Assembly: GCA_003249935.1 (NCBI GenBank)
Contig: QKHT01000259.1
Location: 1 to 62,168, forward strand
Direction: 5' to 3'
From: Bacteroidota bacterium
Lineage (GTDB): Bacteria; Bacteroidota; Bacteroidia; Bacteroidales; UBA5342
DNA length: 62,168 nt
Below the pieces are notes generated by a model that saw only the letters and a list, made by a program, of their open reading frames with translations, was not told the origin of the DNA and did not search any database. Positions within the stretch are counted from its first letter, which is position 1; each line of letters starts with the position of its first letter. Made by a program: the position numbers and the translations under genes. Below are positions 60,772-62,168 of the stretch, piece by piece.

Positions 60772-61965
60772 ATGAAGACCAACTTTGCCTTCCTGGATGA
60801 GCGGCGACCAAAACATTCTGTGAATAAACGAAAAATCATCGTTCTTGCCATTCTCATGAGAATGCTTCTGTTTTCATGTACAACCAACAACGGACAAAAA
60901 GCCTGTTGCGAATTAAAACCCGAAAATTTTCAGAAAAATATTGACGGGAAACCGGTTAAACTTTTTTTTCTGAAAAATGGAGAGATAAGCATGGCCGTTA
61001 CCAACTTTGGCGGCCGGATTGTTAGCTTGTGCACACCTGACAAAAACGAGGAAATGGCAGATATCGTATTGGGTTTCAATTGTATTGATGATTATTTGAA
61101 CGCAAAAGAACCCTATCACGGAGCATTAATCGGGCGGGTTGCAAACCGGATTGCAAATGGTAATTTCAACTTGGGGGGCGAAACATTTTCGTTGCCTTTG
61201 AACAATGGGGCAAATCATCTGCATGGAGGCCCAAAGGGCTTCCACAACCAAGTTTGGGACGTAAAAAAAGTAAACAATACCAAAATTGTTCTTGCTTACT
61301 TTTCGAAAGATGGCGAGATGGGCTACCCCGGAAATCTATATGTGGAAATGAAATATAAACTCACGCCCCAAAACAGAGTGGTAATGAAATATAAAGCCAC
61401 AACCGATAAAAACACCCCGGTAAACTTAACAAATCATGCATTTTTCAATTTGGGCGGAGAGGCCGGTGGAAGCATAAACAAGCATATTTTAACCATTAAT
61501 GCCGATAGTTTTACAACCATCGGTGAAACGTTGATCCCGTTGGGCAAAAATATTTCTGTTGAAGGCACTCCATTTGATTTCAGAAAAGGAAAAGCCATTG
61601 GACATGATTTGCATCAACAAAATACCAACCAGCAACTAAAAAACGGGATGGGCTACGACCACAATTTTGTACTAAACAGAAGTGAACGCGGCATGGTTTG
61701 GGCCGCCGTGGCAATTGAGCCCGGCAGTGGCCGCAAAATGGAAGTATTCACGCAAGAGCCCGGAATTCAATTTTATGGCGGAAATTTTTTCGATGGATCT
61801 GATACTGGAAAGTCAGGAAAAACATTGAAGTACAGGGAATCTTTTGCCCTTGAAACCCAACATTTTCCCGATTCGCCAAATCAAAATCCGTTTCCTTCGA
61901 TAATCCTTGCTCCCGGGGAAGTATATAAAACCAAATCGATCTATAAATTTTCGGCGGAAAAGTAG
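60772..61965 (+). CDS. galM: Aldose 1-epimerase (mutarotase), secreted or lipoprotein
   Basis: This 397-aa galactose-mutarotase-family enzyme interconverts alpha and beta anomers of free aldoses. An N-terminal hydrophobic segment ends in 'LLFSCTTNNG', a probable lipobox (Cys ~35), so it works outside the cytoplasm. Key lines are 'FGGRIVSLCTPD', 'GALIGRVANRIANG', 'GANHLHGGPKGFHNQVWDV', catalytic His in 'NLTNHAFFNLGG' and catalytic Glu in 'ALETQHFPDSPNQ'. It closes the rightward run and would speed use of galactose or glucose released by the glycosidases. The window leaves about 110 bp to the tRNA after it. Confidence 0.95.
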   Translation: MKTNFAFLDERRPKHSVNKRKIIVLAILMRMLLFSCTTNNGQKACCELKPENFQKNIDGKPVKLFFLKNGEISMAVTNFGGRIVSLCTPDKNEEMADIVLGFNCIDDYLNAKEPYHGALIGRVANRIANGNFNLGGETFSLPLNNGANHLHGGPKGFHNQVWDVKKVNNTKIVLAYFSKDGEMGYPGNLYVEMKYKLTPQNRVVMKYKATTDKNTPVNLTNHAFFNLGGEAGGSINKHILTINADSFTTIGETLIPLGKNISVEGTPFDFRKGKAIGHDLHQQNTNQQLKNGMGYDHNFVLNRSERGMVWAAVAIEPGSGRKMEVFTQEPGIQFYGGNFFDGSDTGKSGKTLKYRESFALETQHFPDSPNQNPFPSIILAPGEVYKTKSIYKFSAEK

Positions 61966-62052
61966 GCACTGTTTAGACTTTATTTTTTTACACTATTAAG
62001 CAGTAGACATTTTCCGGATGATCCGTTAACATGCGCGGCACACATAAAAAAA

Positions 62053-62069
62053 GCCACCGGATTGGTGGC
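62053..62069 (-). terminator. Intrinsic terminator of the tRNA gene, symmetric
   Basis: GCCACC (62053-62058) pairs with GGTGGC (62064-62069) around a 5-nt loop. A run of seven A precedes it and six T follow it, so it can work in both directions: for the tRNA on the minus strand and for read-through from the mutarotase on the plus strand. Confidence 0.85.
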
Positions 62070-62076
62070 TTTTTTG

Positions 62077-62149
62077 AGCGGGAGACGGGATTCAAACCCG
62101 CGACCCTTAGCTTGGAAGGCTAATGCTCTATCAGCTGAGCTACTCCCGC
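62077..62149 (-). tRNA. tRNA-Gly (anticodon TCC)
   Basis: On the minus strand a 73-nt cloverleaf starts GCGGGAG and ends CTCCCGC plus discriminator T. The D-arm is AGCTCAGCTGATAGAGC, the anticodon stem-loop carries CTTCCAA with anticodon TCC, and the T-arm is GCGGGTTTGAATCCCGT. CCA is not encoded. The 3' end faces the PUL and a terminator follows directly. Confidence 0.97.
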
Positions 62150-62168
62150 TTTTGATGGATGATTTTCA

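Noticed and set aside
62077..62149. tRNA-Gly as the attachment site of an integrated island
   Set aside because: No integrase gene lies in the window and I found no copy of the tRNA 3' end near the left edge.

Overview
The window is most of a very large polysaccharide utilization locus (PUL) from a Bacteroidota bacterium, probably a marine member of Bacteroidales (the style recalls Prolixibacteraceae/Marinilabiliaceae; this is inference). The evidence is a SusC/SusD pair, an ECF sigma/FecR anti-sigma pair, a hybrid two-component system, Bacteroidota-type -7 boxes (TAnnTTTG), and a dense set of secreted glycoside hydrolases and sulfatases. I count fourteen S1-type (formylglycine) sulfatases in 62 kb.

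Layout. 1-273: edge with a possible decayed gene end. 274-4404 (-): full hybrid two-component regulator. 4491-27165 (-): one compact run of 12 intact genes: acetyltransferase, GH2 lipoprotein, sulfatase, [dead Gfo/Idh/MocA oxidoreductase], two GH28, GH2, three sulfatases, GH127-like, GH36-like and another sulfatase. Transcription starts at the 27 kb end. 27166-27477: divergent control region with four tandem 12-bp repeats. 27478-29556 (+): membrane regulator with two LamG-like domains outside and a winged-helix domain inside. 29826-40165 (-): ECF sigma factor, FecR, SusC, SusD and two sulfatases, with a candidate antisense RNA opposite the susC leader. 40287-61965 (+): kinase-less propeller/AraC regulator, GH43, eight sulfatases in all, two Asp-box propeller proteins, a GH5-like enzyme and a mutarotase. 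The right edge has a terminator and tRNA-Gly(TCC).

How the parts fit. SusD and SusC bind and import sulfated oligosaccharides. Periplasmic or surface sulfatases strip sulfate at many positions, and exo-enzymes (GH2 x2, GH36, GH127, GH43, GH28 x2, GH5-like) take the chain apart. The mutarotase feeds free sugar to central metabolism. The enzyme set points to a heavily sulfated, galactose-containing heteroglycan, perhaps with anhydrogalactose, arabinose or xylose and uronic acid. There is no fucosidase, ulvan lyase, GH16, GH82 or rhamnosidase, so fucoidan, ulvan and ordinary agar or kappa/iota-carrageenan backbones are not directly supported. No formylglycine-generating enzyme is present, so the sulfatases must be matured by one encoded elsewhere.

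The least ordinary part is the control layer. One locus carries four different regulatory modes: hybrid two-component, ECF/FecR trans-envelope signalling, and two membrane-spanning one-component regulators without kinase domains. A putative antisense RNA and operator-like repeats add to this. The LamG-TM-winged-helix regulator with its adjacent 12-bp repeat array is my best candidate for an undescribed PUL sensing system.
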